Notes: generated from the letters alone by a model not told the origin. Shown: positions 9,702 through 19,432, counted from the stretch's first letter. The stretch: DNA of 64,000 nt from Gilliamella sp. wkB178 (GCF_001690705.1 NZ_LZGK01000014.1:62001-126000); one strand, 5' to 3'. A program made the numbers and translations.

Positions 9702-10430
9702 TTATTTTTTTTGGTCTAAGAGATAACGTTGGCTTAATTTATCTAAAAAAGTAAAAAGTTTTTGATTCATTTGAGTATAATCGTGAGATCGTAACATATC
9801 CGGTGTATCAACAAAGCGGTACTTAGCAGCTTGTTTAAGATCTTGTTGTGAATGAGCAATCAGTAATTCAACTACTTCATTGGTCAGTTCCATATGGCAT
9901 TGAAACCCATAAACTAATTTATCATAGGCAATAATTTGGCGTGGGCAACCTTCACTGTAAGCAATTATTTGTGCTTTTTTGGTTAGTCCCGGCATATCAT
10001 TATGCCAATGACCAACTTCTAAGGTATCACCAAAGTCACTAAATAAAGGATGATTTTTACCTATTTCAGTTAGGGTAATAGGGAATTTCCCAATTTCTTT
10101 TTCTGGACTATGTGCATAGTTGGCACCTAAAGCCTGACCAATTAATTGTGAACCAAGACACACACCGATGACGACTTTACCAGCATTTATAGCAGTTAAA
10201 ATTACTGTTTGTTCAGCCTGTGAATCGAAGTGATTACACTCTTGTTTAGTTGTTGCCGGAGATTGAGGGCCACCCATAATAATAACAAAATCGATATCGT
10301 CGATATTATTAGGAAGTGCTTCATTAAGATATACACGAGAATAACTAATTTTGTGATGATGATTTTTTGCCCACTGTTCATATGCGCCGGGTGCTTCAAA
10401 ATCTTCATGAATAATAAAATGTATATGCAT
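9702..10430 (-). CDS. Class I glutamine amidotransferase-like protein
   Basis: A 242-residue single-domain type 1 amidotransferase. The catalytic triad is complete: Cys91 in the nucleophile elbow GVCLGSQLIG, His179 and Glu181 in FQCHMELT. It resembles the stand-alone GMP-synthase-glutaminase-like proteins of enterics (YfeJ type), which have no partner synthetase and no firmly known substrate. No synthetase gene is adjacent. GAGGGG precedes the start at 10430. Function beyond glutamine or gamma-glutamyl hydrolysis is not assigned. Confidence 0.85.
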   Translation of the reverse strand: MHIHFIIHEDFEAPGAYEQWAKNHHHKISYSRVYLNEALPNNIDDIDFVIIMGGPQSPATTKQECNHFDSQAEQTVILTAINAGKVVIGVCLGSQLIGQALGANYAHSPEKEIGKFPITLTEIGKNHPLFSDFGDTLEVGHWHNDMPGLTKKAQIIAYSEGCPRQIIAYDKLVYGFQCHMELTNEVVELLIAHSQQDLKQAAKYRFVDTPDMLRSHDYTQMNQKLFTFLDKLSQRYLLDQKK

Positions 10431-10683
10431 TGTTAAATTCCCCTCTGACCAATCAACATTATCAATAGAGTTATTACTGGCTAGCTACATAATGGAAGTA
10501 TATGAAATATTATATGTGATGATTTTACCAATAGCTATTATGAGTAATCCTGTTTATAAAAACAATATCGAGTTTGACAAAGATGAACTTGCGGAAAATT
10601 AACCCAAAGCTGATAGTAAGGTTAGTTATAGTGTTTAATGGTGTGATATTAGATATAAAACAGATTATTAGAAATTTAAAAGT

Positions 10684-10759
10684 TGGCTCCTCCAACAGGA
10701 CTTGAACCTGTGACATACGGATTAACAGTCCGCCGTTCTACCGACTGAACTATGGAGGA
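10684..10759 (-). tRNA. tRNA-Asn (anticodon GTT)
   Basis: 76 nt including an encoded CCA. The acceptor stem TCCTCCA pairs with TGGAGGA, the discriminator base is G, the anticodon stem-loop reads ACTGTTAATC with GTT, and the T arm is ACAGG-TTCAAGT-CCTGT. The sequence is nearly the E. coli tRNA-Asn. Confidence 0.97.
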
Positions 10760-10776
10760 ACCGAAATGTAGCGCGC

Positions 10777-10805
10777 ATATTATAGACTTAATGAGGTTGT
10801 GTCAA
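10777..10805 (-). promoter_or_regulatory. tRNA-Asn promoter with GC-rich discriminator
   Basis: Minus strand: TTGACA (10805-10800), 15-bp spacer, TATAAT (10784-10779), then a GCGCGC block immediately downstream. A GC-rich discriminator is typical of stringently controlled stable-RNA promoters. Confidence 0.7.
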
Positions 10806-10849
10806 TAGTTAAATCATTGGAAATTACTTTTACTCTTGATATTTTTATA

Positions 10850-11431
10850 TTATTGCGTAGTAAACAAACGAATAGTTTTAAATAAATGAGTTTGTCTTAA
10901 TAATTGTTGCGGGTGTGACCCCTGTACTTCTTGTGGAATAGGTTGTCTAAGTTGGTGATAATAACTAATCCAGTAGGGTAAAATCTGTTGAGTAGTTAAG
11001 TCTTTAAAATTCATTGGATATAATTGAAAATAATCACTGTTATCTTCTAATTTAAAAACGGAAGTAATAAGTTGACTACAATAAAGCCCTTCAGCATTCG
11101 GGTGAAAGCTATGATTGTATGGTAATCCTAAATAGCTCATGGCTCTAGTTAATGCTTGTTTAATGAGCAATGCATTGTCAATTGACGCAATAATATTGAA
11201 GCATCCTGCTAAAAGAAAATCTGTGACAGGCTGTAAAACAACTCCTTTTGTTTGACAGGCCTGTATAACCCTATTATTGCCAACATATAAACCGACATGA
11301 TTTATACGTGTTATTATCTCATCCATATTTGCCACTACGCCAGAATGGCTAACAGCGTCATTAAATGCACATTTTTCTTTAAGACTTTGAAAAATGATAT
11401 CTCCTTTATTGAGAACATTGCTTTTTAGCAT
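10850..11431 (-). CDS. YiiX/YebB-like NlpC/P60-type cysteine hydrolase
   Basis: Small protein of 193 residues with a circularly permuted papain-like arrangement: His45 in RINHVGLYVGNNRVIQA comes before Cys118 in GLYCSQLITSVF. GDIIFQ near residue 10 is also typical of YiiX/YebB proteins. Family members are proposed amidases acting on peptides or lipids; no substrate can be named. No signal peptide is evident from the chosen start. That start (11431, MLKSN) lies inside the end of bioY, a 26-bp overlap suggesting translational coupling; a longer frame to 11488 would run further into bioY. Confidence 0.75.
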   Translation of the reverse strand: MLKSNVLNKGDIIFQSLKEKCAFNDAVSHSGVVANMDEIITRINHVGLYVGNNRVIQACQTKGVVLQPVTDFLLAGCFNIIASIDNALLIKQALTRAMSYLGLPYNHSFHPNAEGLYCSQLITSVFKLEDNSDYFQLYPMNFKDLTTQQILPYWISYYHQLRQPIPQEVQGSHPQQLLRQTHLFKTIRLFTTQ

Positions 11432-12002
11432 GGTGTCGCCACAACATATACATAACACAAGTTGCCAACGTAAACTTAAGTAAATCAAACCCAGCGAAAG
11501 GTAAATAGCCTAATTTTATTGCCTCAAGTAAATTGATATGCAAATAACCAGCCAAATAAGTAACACCGAATACAAAGGTCATTTGATGAGCACAAGCAAA
11601 AGCAATTAGACCTAATATAAATTTGCGGTCATAACCTTTTTCTGTTGCTAGTCCAGCTAAGTAAGCGCTTACCACAAAGCCATATAAATACCCACTTGAA
11701 GGTGAAAGTAAAGCTGCAATTCCACCACTACCGTTAGCAAAAATAGGTAATCCTAAAGCACCCATCAACAAATACTGCAATAGTGCCAATGTAGCTAAGC
11801 GCCGTCCTAAAAATGCGCCAATGAGCAATACCACTAGTGATTGTAAAGTGAAAGGGACAGGATAGGTAGGAATACTTATATTTGAGGCAATAGCTAATAT
11901 TAATACTGAGCAAGTGGTCACTAACATCTTCCGTTGCCATGAAGATAAATTAAATAATGTAGAAATAAAACTTGGGTAATATGTTGTAAATAAGTGTTGC
12001 AT
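11406..12002 (-). CDS. bioY: Biotin transporter S-component BioY
   Basis: Membrane substrate-binding component of the ECF-type biotin importer, about 198 residues. Typical BioY features are visible: IPTYPVPFTLQSLVVLL in the first third, the GLPIFANGSGGIAALLSPSSGYLYGF substrate-binding block, and five to six hydrophobic helices. No ATPase or T-component genes (bioM/bioN or ecf) are nearby, so it acts alone or with distant partners. ATGs at 12008 and 12002 are both possible; 12002 is better spaced from AAAGG. It overlaps the YiiX-like gene downstream. Confidence 0.92.
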   Translation of the reverse strand: MQHLFTTYYPSFISTLFNLSSWQRKMLVTTCSVLILAIASNISIPTYPVPFTLQSLVVLLIGAFLGRRLATLALLQYLLMGALGLPIFANGSGGIAALLSPSSGYLYGFVVSAYLAGLATEKGYDRKFILGLIAFACAHQMTFVFGVTYLAGYLHINLLEAIKLGYLPFAGFDLLKFTLATCVMYMLWRHHAKKQCSQ

Positions 12003-12181
12003 AACCATTTAACCTTTTTGTGATTTCACAGACTTATCTATCATAAATAAATAATTTTAATTGTAAACTGTTTTTTGTAAAAAAAGTTTACTTTAGAGAT
12101 GCGTTTTAAAATTACTAGCAAATTTAATTGTTAGTTACTACACACTAACCAGTATAATAACTATATCACTATTCATTTCAG

Positions 12182-12814
12182 TTAGACTAAATAAGGGTTA
12201 CTGATGCGTTCATTCCCAATTGTTGACATTGGTCCATGCCCCGGTATAAACACAAAATCATCGCCCAGTGGTAGTAGCTTAGTGTTAATTGCTGAAATTA
12301 AACTAGCATGATTACCTCGTGGAAAATCTGTTCGTCCAATGCTACCTTTAAATAGTACATCCCCTACAAATGCAAGTTTATCGTGATGGTCAATAAATAC
12401 AATGTGTCCTGGGGTATGGCCTGGGCAAAATAGAACATCGAGTGTGGTTTTACCAACGTGAACTTGGTCGCCTTCTTGTAGCCAACGGTCGGGTAAAAAT
12501 GCTGCGGTATGAGGAAAACCAAATTGCATGCATTGTTGTGGCAAACCATTAAATAGAAATTCATCTTCTTGGCTGGGACCAATAATTTTGACATTGAAAT
12601 GTTTTGCTAACGCAACAGCAGCACCAACATGATCTAAATGGCCATGGGTTAATAAAATTTGTCTAATGTTAACACCAAGTTTTTCAACCGCTTTTTGTAG
12701 TAATTCTGGCTCACCTCCGGGATCGATAAAAGCCGCTTCTTTGGTTTCGTCACACCAAATAATGCTACAATTTTCTTCAAAAGCTGTAACTGGAATAATT
12801 TGATATTGAAACAT
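12182..12814 (-). CDS. gloC: Metallo-beta-lactamase-fold hydrolase, glyoxalase II type (GloC/YcbL)
   Basis: A 210-residue MBL-fold enzyme. The metal-binding THGHLDHVG motif, the second-shell His in CPGHTPGH, GDVLF and the C-terminal IPGHGP motif are all present. The compact form without the extra C-terminal domain of GloB matches E. coli YcbL (GloC), which hydrolyses S-lactoylglutathione. AGGAG lies 8 nt before the start, inside the 3' end of the upstream exporter gene; only 3 bp separate the two coding regions, so they form an operon. Confidence 0.88.
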   Translation of the reverse strand: MFQYQIIPVTAFEENCSIIWCDETKEAAFIDPGGEPELLQKAVEKLGVNIRQILLTHGHLDHVGAAVALAKHFNVKIIGPSQEDEFLFNGLPQQCMQFGFPHTAAFLPDRWLQEGDQVHVGKTTLDVLFCPGHTPGHIVFIDHHDKLAFVGDVLFKGSIGRTDFPRGNHASLISAINTKLLPLGDDFVFIPGHGPMSTIGNERISNPYLV

Positions 12815-12817
12815 ATT

Positions 12818-14212
12818 TTATCTCCTTTGATGAGAAATTAGATTTTGTCCATCTTGCTGTTTTAATCTACCAAAAATAATGCTAGATAGCACTGTAACCA
12901 CACCTAGTATAATAAAAGTTAATTGAAAGGCGTGGATAGTATTTGTGGTAGTACTGATTAGCCGTACTAACACGGCACCAAATCCGGTACCAAAGCTGAT
13001 CGCTAATTGCTGATTGACCGCCATTAAGCTATTACCACTACTGGTAATTTCACCGTGTAAATTAGCCAGCGTAATACTATTCATTGCCGTAAACTGCATT
13101 GAATTGGCACCACCAATACAAAAAAGCAATAAGCATAATACTACAATTGGGGTAGATAAACTGAGTTGAGACATTAAAAAAATCAGCACCCCGGTTATAA
13201 TTGTGTTGCCAACAAGGACTACACGATAACCTAGTCGCCCTAAAATACGGGGTATAAATAGTCTTGTACAAATTGAAGCTATAGCCATTGGTACTAACAT
13301 AATACCTGCAAACATAGCTGGATAACCAAATCCTACTTGTAATAATAATGGAATCAGGAAAGGTACTCCAGAGATACCTAATCGACAGACTAAATTACCT
13401 ATGATCCCTATTTTAAATGTTCTAATTTCAAACAGTGAAAGCGGGAACAGTGGGGCAGCTGCTTTTCTGGCATAAAAGCGATAAATTAATAAAAAAATTA
13501 AACTGATTACTGCTAAAAATAAAGAAAAATGACCACTTTGACTTTGACTCAAAAACTCTACACTTAATGTTGCGCTGATAAAGGTGATAATAATAAATAA
13601 AAATCCAAATAGATCAAAAGGCATGCGTTCGCCTTTAATATTTGGCATGTAACGCCAACTGATAATTGCACCTAAAATTCCAATTGGTAAGTTAATAAAA
13701 AATACCCAATGCCAACTAACTACATCAACTAAGTAACCACCTAGTACCGGTCCCAATACCGGACCAATTAATCCAGGTATTGTTGCGGTATTTAGTGCTA
13801 CTAAAAAATCACTACGTTTAAAGGATTTGATTAATACTAGACGGGATACTGGCACCATCATTGAGCCACCAATACCTTGGATCACGCGTGAAATATCCAA
13901 GAAAATTAACGAATTTGATAATGCACAAAGTAATGAACCCAATGTGAATAGGATAACCGCCATTACAAAAATATGTTTAGTGCCGAACCTGTCTGATAAA
14001 AAACCACTTACAGGGATAAATAGCGCTAAGGTTAAGGCATAACTAATAACTGCTGATTGCATATTTAAAGGCGATTCATTGAGATCTTTAGCCATAGTTG
14101 GTAGCGCTGTGTTTAATATCGAAGTATCGAGCGACTGCATAAAAAATGCAAACGCAGCAATCCACGGCAATATGCGATAAACAAAAGGTGATAACTGTAT
14201 TTCGTTATTCAT
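12818..14212 (-). CDS. MFS multidrug exporter, DHA2 family (MdtD-like)
   Basis: Inner-membrane transporter of 464 residues. MFS motif A is seen in GFLSDRFGTKHIF and the drug:proton antiporter motif C in GLIGPVLGPVLGGYLVD; about 14 hydrophobic segments can be counted, which indicates the DHA2 branch. The best overall resemblance is to E. coli MdtD, but the substrate is unknown. Start chosen at 14212 (MNNEIQL), since the 16 residues upstream in the longer frame are not hydrophobic or conserved. A perfect dyad around a TATAAT sits about 65 bp upstream. Confidence 0.85.
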   Translation of the reverse strand: MNNEIQLSPFVYRILPWIAAFAFFMQSLDTSILNTALPTMAKDLNESPLNMQSAVISYALTLALFIPVSGFLSDRFGTKHIFVMAVILFTLGSLLCALSNSLIFLDISRVIQGIGGSMMVPVSRLVLIKSFKRSDFLVALNTATIPGLIGPVLGPVLGGYLVDVVSWHWVFFINLPIGILGAIISWRYMPNIKGERMPFDLFGFLFIIITFISATLSVEFLSQSQSGHFSLFLAVISLIFLLIYRFYARKAAAPLFPLSLFEIRTFKIGIIGNLVCRLGISGVPFLIPLLLQVGFGYPAMFAGIMLVPMAIASICTRLFIPRILGRLGYRVVLVGNTIITGVLIFLMSQLSLSTPIVVLCLLLFCIGGANSMQFTAMNSITLANLHGEITSSGNSLMAVNQQLAISFGTGFGAVLVRLISTTTNTIHAFQLTFIILGVVTVLSSIIFGRLKQQDGQNLISHQRR

Positions 14213-14268
14213 GCTAATTTGCCTAAAATTGATCAAGATGCGGGTACAGAAATGCACCAAAGGTTATA

Positions 14269-14295
14269 CTCTCCTTCTATTATAGAGAAGGAGAG
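14269..14295 (-). promoter_or_regulatory. Dyad over a putative -10, between BASS gene and MFS gene
   Basis: Perfect 10-bp inverted repeat CTCTCCTTCT / AGAAGGAGAG around a 7-nt centre that on the minus strand reads CTATAAT. TATAAT has TTCATT 16 bp upstream, so the dyad would cover a promoter for the exporter-gloC operon. It could instead be the BASS gene's terminator, but no T run follows it. Confidence 0.45.
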
Positions 14296-14321
14296 ATTAG
14301 AATGAATGCTATTTTACAATA

Positions 14322-15293
14322 TTATTTATCAATTGGTGTTTTTTTGTGATTCTTGGTTGGTTTACCTTGCCAGTAGCCAGCTAATAGAGAACCAGAAATA
14401 TTGTGCCAGACCGAGAATACAGCTGCGGGTAATGCAGAAAGCGCTGAAAAGTAATTAGTACCAAGTGTAGCCGCTAAGGCTGAGTTTTGCATGCCAACTT
14501 CAAGTGACATAGTACGGCAAGTAGATTCATCAAAGCCCAATAAACGCCCTCCCCAATAACCACCAAGTAAGCCTAAACCATTATGTAAGATGACGGCAAA
14601 AATCACAGTAAATCCAACTTGACCAATTTGAGCATGGCTACCTGCAACTACTACACAAAGTATTAATAAAATACACAGCATCGACATTAATGGTAAAAAG
14701 CGTTCGCATTTTTTTACTACAGGTAATAATAAATGATGAATTAAAAGGCCTAATAAAATTGGAACTAGAACTATTTGTATAATATGCACTAGCATACTCC
14801 AGATAGGTACTTCAACAGTTGTTCCCACTAGTAGGTAAGTTAATATTGGGGTAACAACAACCCCGATTAAAGTTGACACAGAAGAGATAGTTATCGACAG
14901 CGCTACATCCCCTTTAGCCAAATAAATCATTACATTCGATGCTGTGCCACTAGCAACACTACCAACTAACACCATTCCGACTAATAATTCAGGTCGCATA
15001 GTGAATAATTTGGATAATATTAATGCGGCTAGGGGCATCACAATGTAGTGTAATAAAGTACAAATAATCACTGCTTTAGGTCTTGTTACTACACGCTTAA
15101 AATCATCAATACTTAAGGTAACACCCATAGTAAACATAACAAACATTAATAGTTGCGATGTATAAGGTCGTATTGGCATAAAAGTATTTGGTAATAAATA
15201 CGCAATTATTGCACAAAGTATAGCCCATAAAGGAAATAAGCGAGTAAGTGAAATAATAGACTGAACAAAAAGTTGACTAAATCGTTGAGCCAT
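14322..15293 (-). CDS. Bile acid:sodium symporter family (BASS) transporter
   Basis: A 323-residue integral membrane protein with about ten hydrophobic helices. Family blocks include [46 protein letters not shown] (crossover region) and [15 protein letters not shown]. Bacterial members of this subgroup include the pantoate/ketopantoate transporter PanS of Salmonella; whether this protein moves pantoate, another carboxylate or a bile salt cannot be told. It is a single gene, with the MFS-gloC operon downstream on the same strand. Confidence 0.87.
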   Translation of the reverse strand: MAQRFSQLFVQSIISLTRLFPLWAILCAIIAYLLPNTFMPIRPYTSQLLMFVMFTMGVTLSIDDFKRVVTRPKAVIICTLLHYIVMPLAALILSKLFTMRPELLVGMVLVGSVASGTASNVMIYLAKGDVALSITISSVSTLIGVVVTPILTYLLVGTTVEVPIWSMLVHIIQIVLVPILLGLLIHHLLLPVVKKCERFLPLMSMLCILLILCVVVAGSHAQIGQVGFTVIFAVILHNGLGLLGGYWGGRLLGFDESTCRTMSLEVGMQNSALAATLGTNYFSALSALPAAVFSVWHNISGSLLAGYWQGKPTKNHKKTPIDK

Positions 15294-15354
15294 AAGAACC
15301 TACCGGGTAATTGATTAAAATAACTTAATAATAATTAAGTGGTTATTTTAAATA

Positions 15355-16140
15355 TTAATTGAGAATTTTAATTCTATTGATTCTGTTAAATAGCGTCAAG
15401 GTATTTGTTAAAATTCCGTTAAGTATTTGTGAAGAAGATTCATTGCGTAACTGCGACAAAATATTAAAAATTTTAACAATATTTTCTGGTCGATTGATCT
15501 GACCTTGTTGACCACTTAATGGCATGTCGGGTGCGTCTGTTTCCAGTACTAGGCTTGCTAGTGGTAATTGAGCAATAGCATTGCGAGTTTTATTAGCGCG
15601 AGTATAACTAATAACGCCACCTACACCGATATAATAACCTAGTTTAATAAATTGCATGGCTTGTTGGTAACTACCAGAAAATCCATGAATCACGCCACGG
15701 CAAGGTAAATTGGCTTGATGTAATTCATGGTACATTATGTCATGAGTCTTGCGGGAATGGATCAAAACTGGCAAATCAAAGCGTTTAGCTAATGCTAGCT
15801 GAGCTCTAAAAAAAGATATTTGTTGATGCCAATCTATAGTTAAATCATACCTATCTAGCCCAATTTCACCAATGGCGACTAGTTTATTCGGTTTTTTTTC
15901 TAACATGCTAGTTAATTGTTGTAAATCAGCTTCAGTATGTTGATAAATAGGATGTAAACCTAAAGCAGCATAGATTTCAGAATAGTGATCAGCTAGTTGT
16001 AATACTTGAGTAAAATGGCTAGCTGATACAGCAGGTACAATTAATCCAACAATATTTGCTTGCCGAATATAATTAATTGATTCAGATAGATTCTTGGTAA
16101 AAGCTGGAAAATTAAAATGACAATGGGTATCAATAAACAT
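15355..16140 (-). CDS. yjjV: TatD-family metal-dependent hydrolase YjjV
   Basis: A 261-residue TIM-barrel protein of the TatD DNase family. The metal ligands are seen in FIDTHCHFNFP, GEIGLDRYD, PVLIHSRKTHD, GVIHGFSGS and LVLETDAPDMPL. The closest remembered relative is E. coli YjjV, with GLHPIYQH and IGVGGVISYTRANKTRNAI aligning directly. The family has deoxyribonuclease activity; the biological role of YjjV is unsettled. It starts 8 bp after the recC stop, so it is probably co-transcribed with recC. Confidence 0.92.
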   Translation of the reverse strand: MFIDTHCHFNFPAFTKNLSESINYIRQANIVGLIVPAVSASHFTQVLQLADHYSEIYAALGLHPIYQHTEADLQQLTSMLEKKPNKLVAIGEIGLDRYDLTIDWHQQISFFRAQLALAKRFDLPVLIHSRKTHDIMYHELHQANLPCRGVIHGFSGSYQQAMQFIKLGYYIGVGGVISYTRANKTRNAIAQLPLASLVLETDAPDMPLSGQQGQINRPENIVKIFNILSQLRNESSSQILNGILTNTLTLFNRINRIKILN

Positions 16141-16148
16141 AATATTTC

Positions 16149-19100
16149 CTATTTTACGGTTACCTGATGTAATAAAATTGGTAATAAAAATCGTTGGGCA
16201 TAATGGGTAATCTGTTTAATTAAGGAATCGGTTAGTTCTGGATAGAGGCGGAAATAGTAACTATCGCATTCCGCAGAATGATTAAATCCTCCTTGCCAAG
16301 TGTTTAATAATTGATTATTGGCTTTATCACTTGGGATTATTTCCCCAGTTTCAGTATTATATGCGGCTATTAACCAGTTCCATGCACTTTGTATAGGCAT
16401 TAATAATGGTTGGTTAATGCCTTGTAAATAACCTTCTACCAAGGTAGTTAAAATATTTATTGCTTCACTTGGGTCCAAAAATAAAAAACGCCATTCATGA
16501 TCTTCTCGACCATAAATTCGACTTTGGCTATCTATGTTATTTGGATTTAAAATACAATAAACTAAATGGTCGATCCACAATGCCATCCCATCACGAATTG
16601 AAAGCTTAGATGGGCGCCAAGATAAAATACCATCTTGTTGAATATGTGTTAACCAACCTTGTAATTGGTAAGTTTGTTGGTTAGTTGTAATGGTTAAATT
16701 AACCTCTTGAGTGCCCATGTTAAGTCTTTCTTGCTTTATCTTATCAGCAAGTGATTGCATGGTTGTATTTTGCTCTTCATAAATAATTTGCCCAAAAGCA
16801 CCATCAGGTAATTCACCTGTTAATGCCAATTGTTGATAAAAACTATCTGTATCCTGGTTATTTTTGGTGATGAGTTGATTTAAGATCTGTGAGTTTAATT
16901 GATAACGCTCCAAGCTATTAAGGTTGAAATTTTCAGCATCAGGTAAAGTATCATCAAGATAATTAATATAAAAATTAAAGCGCTTTTGTAAAAATAGTCT
17001 AATTGAATGTTGGTAAAATCTTTTTAATTCATCAATATTGATATTATCGACGGTAATAGTAGGAATCGTACTAATAAAAGATGGATTTTCACCCTGTTGT
17101 AAAGCTGCTGGTAACCATTCATCGGCATAACTTTTTGGTTCTTGTAGATAGTTTTTGGGATTAAATGGTGTGCGAGTATGCATAACACGTAAAAAATTTG
17201 GAGGATTATCTTTTGGCGATGAACTATTAAGGTTCGGTGCACAATAATACTGAGCTATATATTCCCAAAGTTCATCAACTAGCCCAGACGGATAACGTTC
17301 GCTATCATCTTTCATATCACGCCCAATATAACTGATATATAATTGTTGTTGGGCAGATAAAATTGCTTCTAAAAATAAATAACGATCATCATTACGTCGA
17401 CTACGATCTCCTTTTCTAGGGTGTTGTGCAATTAAATCAAAATCAAGAGGTAATGATGTTCTTGGATAATCACCATCATTCATACCTAATAAACAAACAA
17501 CTTTAAAAGGTATTGAACGCATAGGCATCATGGTACAAAAGTTGATTTTACCAACTAAGAATCGGTGAGCCAAATGATTCTGCTCTAAACGTGATTGCAA
17601 GGCATCGTGTAAAATAGTAATAGAAATATTGTCACTAAAATTAGCTACTAAGCCACTAGTTATTAGTTTTTGCCATTCATCTTCTATTATTAACAAAATC
17701 GACTCTCGTTGCTGGTTAGCTGCAAAGAAATCAGTTATTATTTCAAAACAACAACTTTGCCACTCTACTAAAGGTTTGTTTTCACTTAATATAACCAACC
17801 ATTTGCGAACTACGGTTATAAATTCGGCTAACTGACCGATTAATTCAGCATCAAGCCCTGTAGCACCATCATAAGGTGAGATTTGTTGCCAGCCGCCTTG
17901 TTCATTACTCATAGTGTAACCAAGTAATAGCCTTTCTAATCCAAATAACCAGCTATGGGCATTTTCAAGTCCAAAGCGAATGCCTGAATCAATAATCCAA
18001 GTACGAAGTAGCGTTAATTGAGATTCATTGATAGCAAATTTTTCAGATATAGCAGGGATTTCAAGCAGGTTAAATAGTTCTTCAGCAGTAAATCGACTCT
18101 GTGGAAAATTTAGAATAGCCAAAAAACCTTGTACCATTGGATCAATATTTCGTGCTTTTTGATCAGAAATAGTAAAGGGTAAATAACGTTGACTAGGAGC
18201 ATTGCTAAACACTGAACGAATGTAAGGAACATATCTGTCAATATCGGAAACCATGACAATACAATCGCGTAATTCTACTGTAGGGTTTGCATCAAAAACA
18301 GATAAAAGATAGTCATATAAAATTTCGACTTCTCGCTGTTCACTATGACAAGCATGCAAGGAGATCGACTTATCAGTTGGTACAATTAGTTGTTTATTTT
18401 TATTACTTGGGTAAAGCTCTAAAATATCTTGTTGTAAGGCATGCAATAAACAAGACCGATCTTGATCAACAAACATCTCAATATCTTGTTTATTATTAAA
18501 TTCTTGTAATAAAAATAAATTATCACGCCCTAATTTTCCCCATGAAGTAAGTAATGGGTTCGGTTTTTGATCAGAGATATTTTGTATATCAGATAGTTGT
18601 TTTTCAACAATATCCCCCCAGTACCATTTACATGGATTATTGAACATTAAATGAATGTCAATATGCTGTCCAAGAGCAGCAAAGAGTGATAAATAAACAG
18701 GCGGTAGTGAAGTTATGCCAAAAATAAATACGCGTTTGGGTAGCTGTTTTAACAAAGTTGGATCAAGATCATTCTTTAACAAGATATCCAGCATTTGTTG
18801 GTAAATATTGGCACGGTGATAAGGTTGGTTAGTTGCGACTAACTGACGCCAAAGCTCAGCCTGCCATATTTCATCAGGATGGTGATTAAGCTCTGTAACT
18901 GTTTGGTTGCCTTCCCATTTAGCTAACCAATCCGGTCGGTATACTAAATATTGGTCAAATAAACGTGCTATGCGTGTTGCTAATTGAAATTGTTTTCTGT
19001 CTTGTGTATCTACACTAAGATATTGTTTGATAGTGATAAATTCAGGTTGCTCAATGACTTTAGGTAATAAACTATATAATTGCCATGTCATGGATTCGGT

Positions 19101-19361
19101 ATTATAGCTATTTTCTGTAGGAGCATCCGGTAATAGAATTTGGTAAATTTGCCAAATAAATTCCGTAGGAAAAGGAAAGGCAATATTAGCTACAATACCA
19201 AGGTCATTGGCTAATTCAATTTGTAACCATTGGGCCATACCTTGACTTTGCACAATAACTTGATCTGGTACAAATACCTCATTTAGTGGGTGCATGCGCA
19301 TCAATTCACTCACGAGAGATTTTAGTAAATCGACTTGGTTTGAATGATAGATGGTAAACAT
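16149..19361 (-). CDS. recC: RecBCD enzyme subunit RecC
   Basis: Gamma subunit of exonuclease V: inactive helicase-like scaffold that scans for Chi during double-strand break repair. At 1070 residues it is slightly shorter than E. coli RecC (1122). The N terminus (MFTIYHSNQVDLLK, VQSQGMAQWLQIELA, GIVANIAFPFP) and a central SF1-like block (LLGMNDGDYPRTS, GDRSRRNDDRYLFLEAILSA) are clear. recB and recD are not adjacent in this window, although their products must be present for function. Confidence 0.95.
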   Translation of the reverse strand: MFTIYHSNQVDLLKSLVSELMRMHPLNEVFVPDQVIVQSQGMAQWLQIELANDLGIVANIAFPFPTEFIWQIYQILLPDAPTENSYNTESMTWQLYSLLPKVIEQPEFITIKQYLSVDTQDRKQFQLATRIARLFDQYLVYRPDWLAKWEGNQTVTELNHHPDEIWQAELWRQLVATNQPYHRANIYQQMLDILLKNDLDPTLLKQLPKRVFIFGITSLPPVYLSLFAALGQHIDIHLMFNNPCKWYWGDIVEKQLSDIQNISDQKPNPLLTSWGKLGRDNLFLLQEFNNKQDIEMFVDQDRSCLLHALQQDILELYPSNKNKQLIVPTDKSISLHACHSEQREVEILYDYLLSVFDANPTVELRDCIVMVSDIDRYVPYIRSVFSNAPSQRYLPFTISDQKARNIDPMVQGFLAILNFPQSRFTAEELFNLLEIPAISEKFAINESQLTLLRTWIIDSGIRFGLENAHSWLFGLERLLLGYTMSNEQGGWQQISPYDGATGLDAELIGQLAEFITVVRKWLVILSENKPLVEWQSCCFEIITDFFAANQQRESILLIIEDEWQKLITSGLVANFSDNISITILHDALQSRLEQNHLAHRFLVGKINFCTMMPMRSIPFKVVCLLGMNDGDYPRTSLPLDFDLIAQHPRKGDRSRRNDDRYLFLEAILSAQQQLYISYIGRDMKDDSERYPSGLVDELWEYIAQYYCAPNLNSSSPKDNPPNFLRVMHTRTPFNPKNYLQEPKSYADEWLPAALQQGENPSFISTIPTITVDNINIDELKRFYQHSIRLFLQKRFNFYINYLDDTLPDAENFNLNSLERYQLNSQILNQLITKNNQDTDSFYQQLALTGELPDGAFGQIIYEEQNTTMQSLADKIKQERLNMGTQEVNLTITTNQQTYQLQGWLTHIQQDGILSWRPSKLSIRDGMALWIDHLVYCILNPNNIDSQSRIYGREDHEWRFLFLDPSEAINILTTLVEGYLQGINQPLLMPIQSAWNWLIAAYNTETGEIIPSDKANNQLLNTWQGGFNHSAECDSYYFRLYPELTDSLIKQITHYAQRFLLPILLHQVTVK

Positions 19362-19432
19362 AGTGGTATTAGCATTAATTAAATTTATTAAGATTATCGC
19401 TGATAGCGGTTAATAAATCTAGTCACGCTTAA

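Noticed and set aside
10540-10602. Plus-strand 20-codon frame beginning MSNPVYKNNIEFDKDE
   Set aside because: Protein-like composition, but no ribosome site and no continuation; too short to call a gene or a defined remnant.
10525-10716. Minus-strand open frame of 63 codons
   Set aside because: It runs into the tRNA-Asn gene on the same strand, has no ribosome site and no protein-like pattern.
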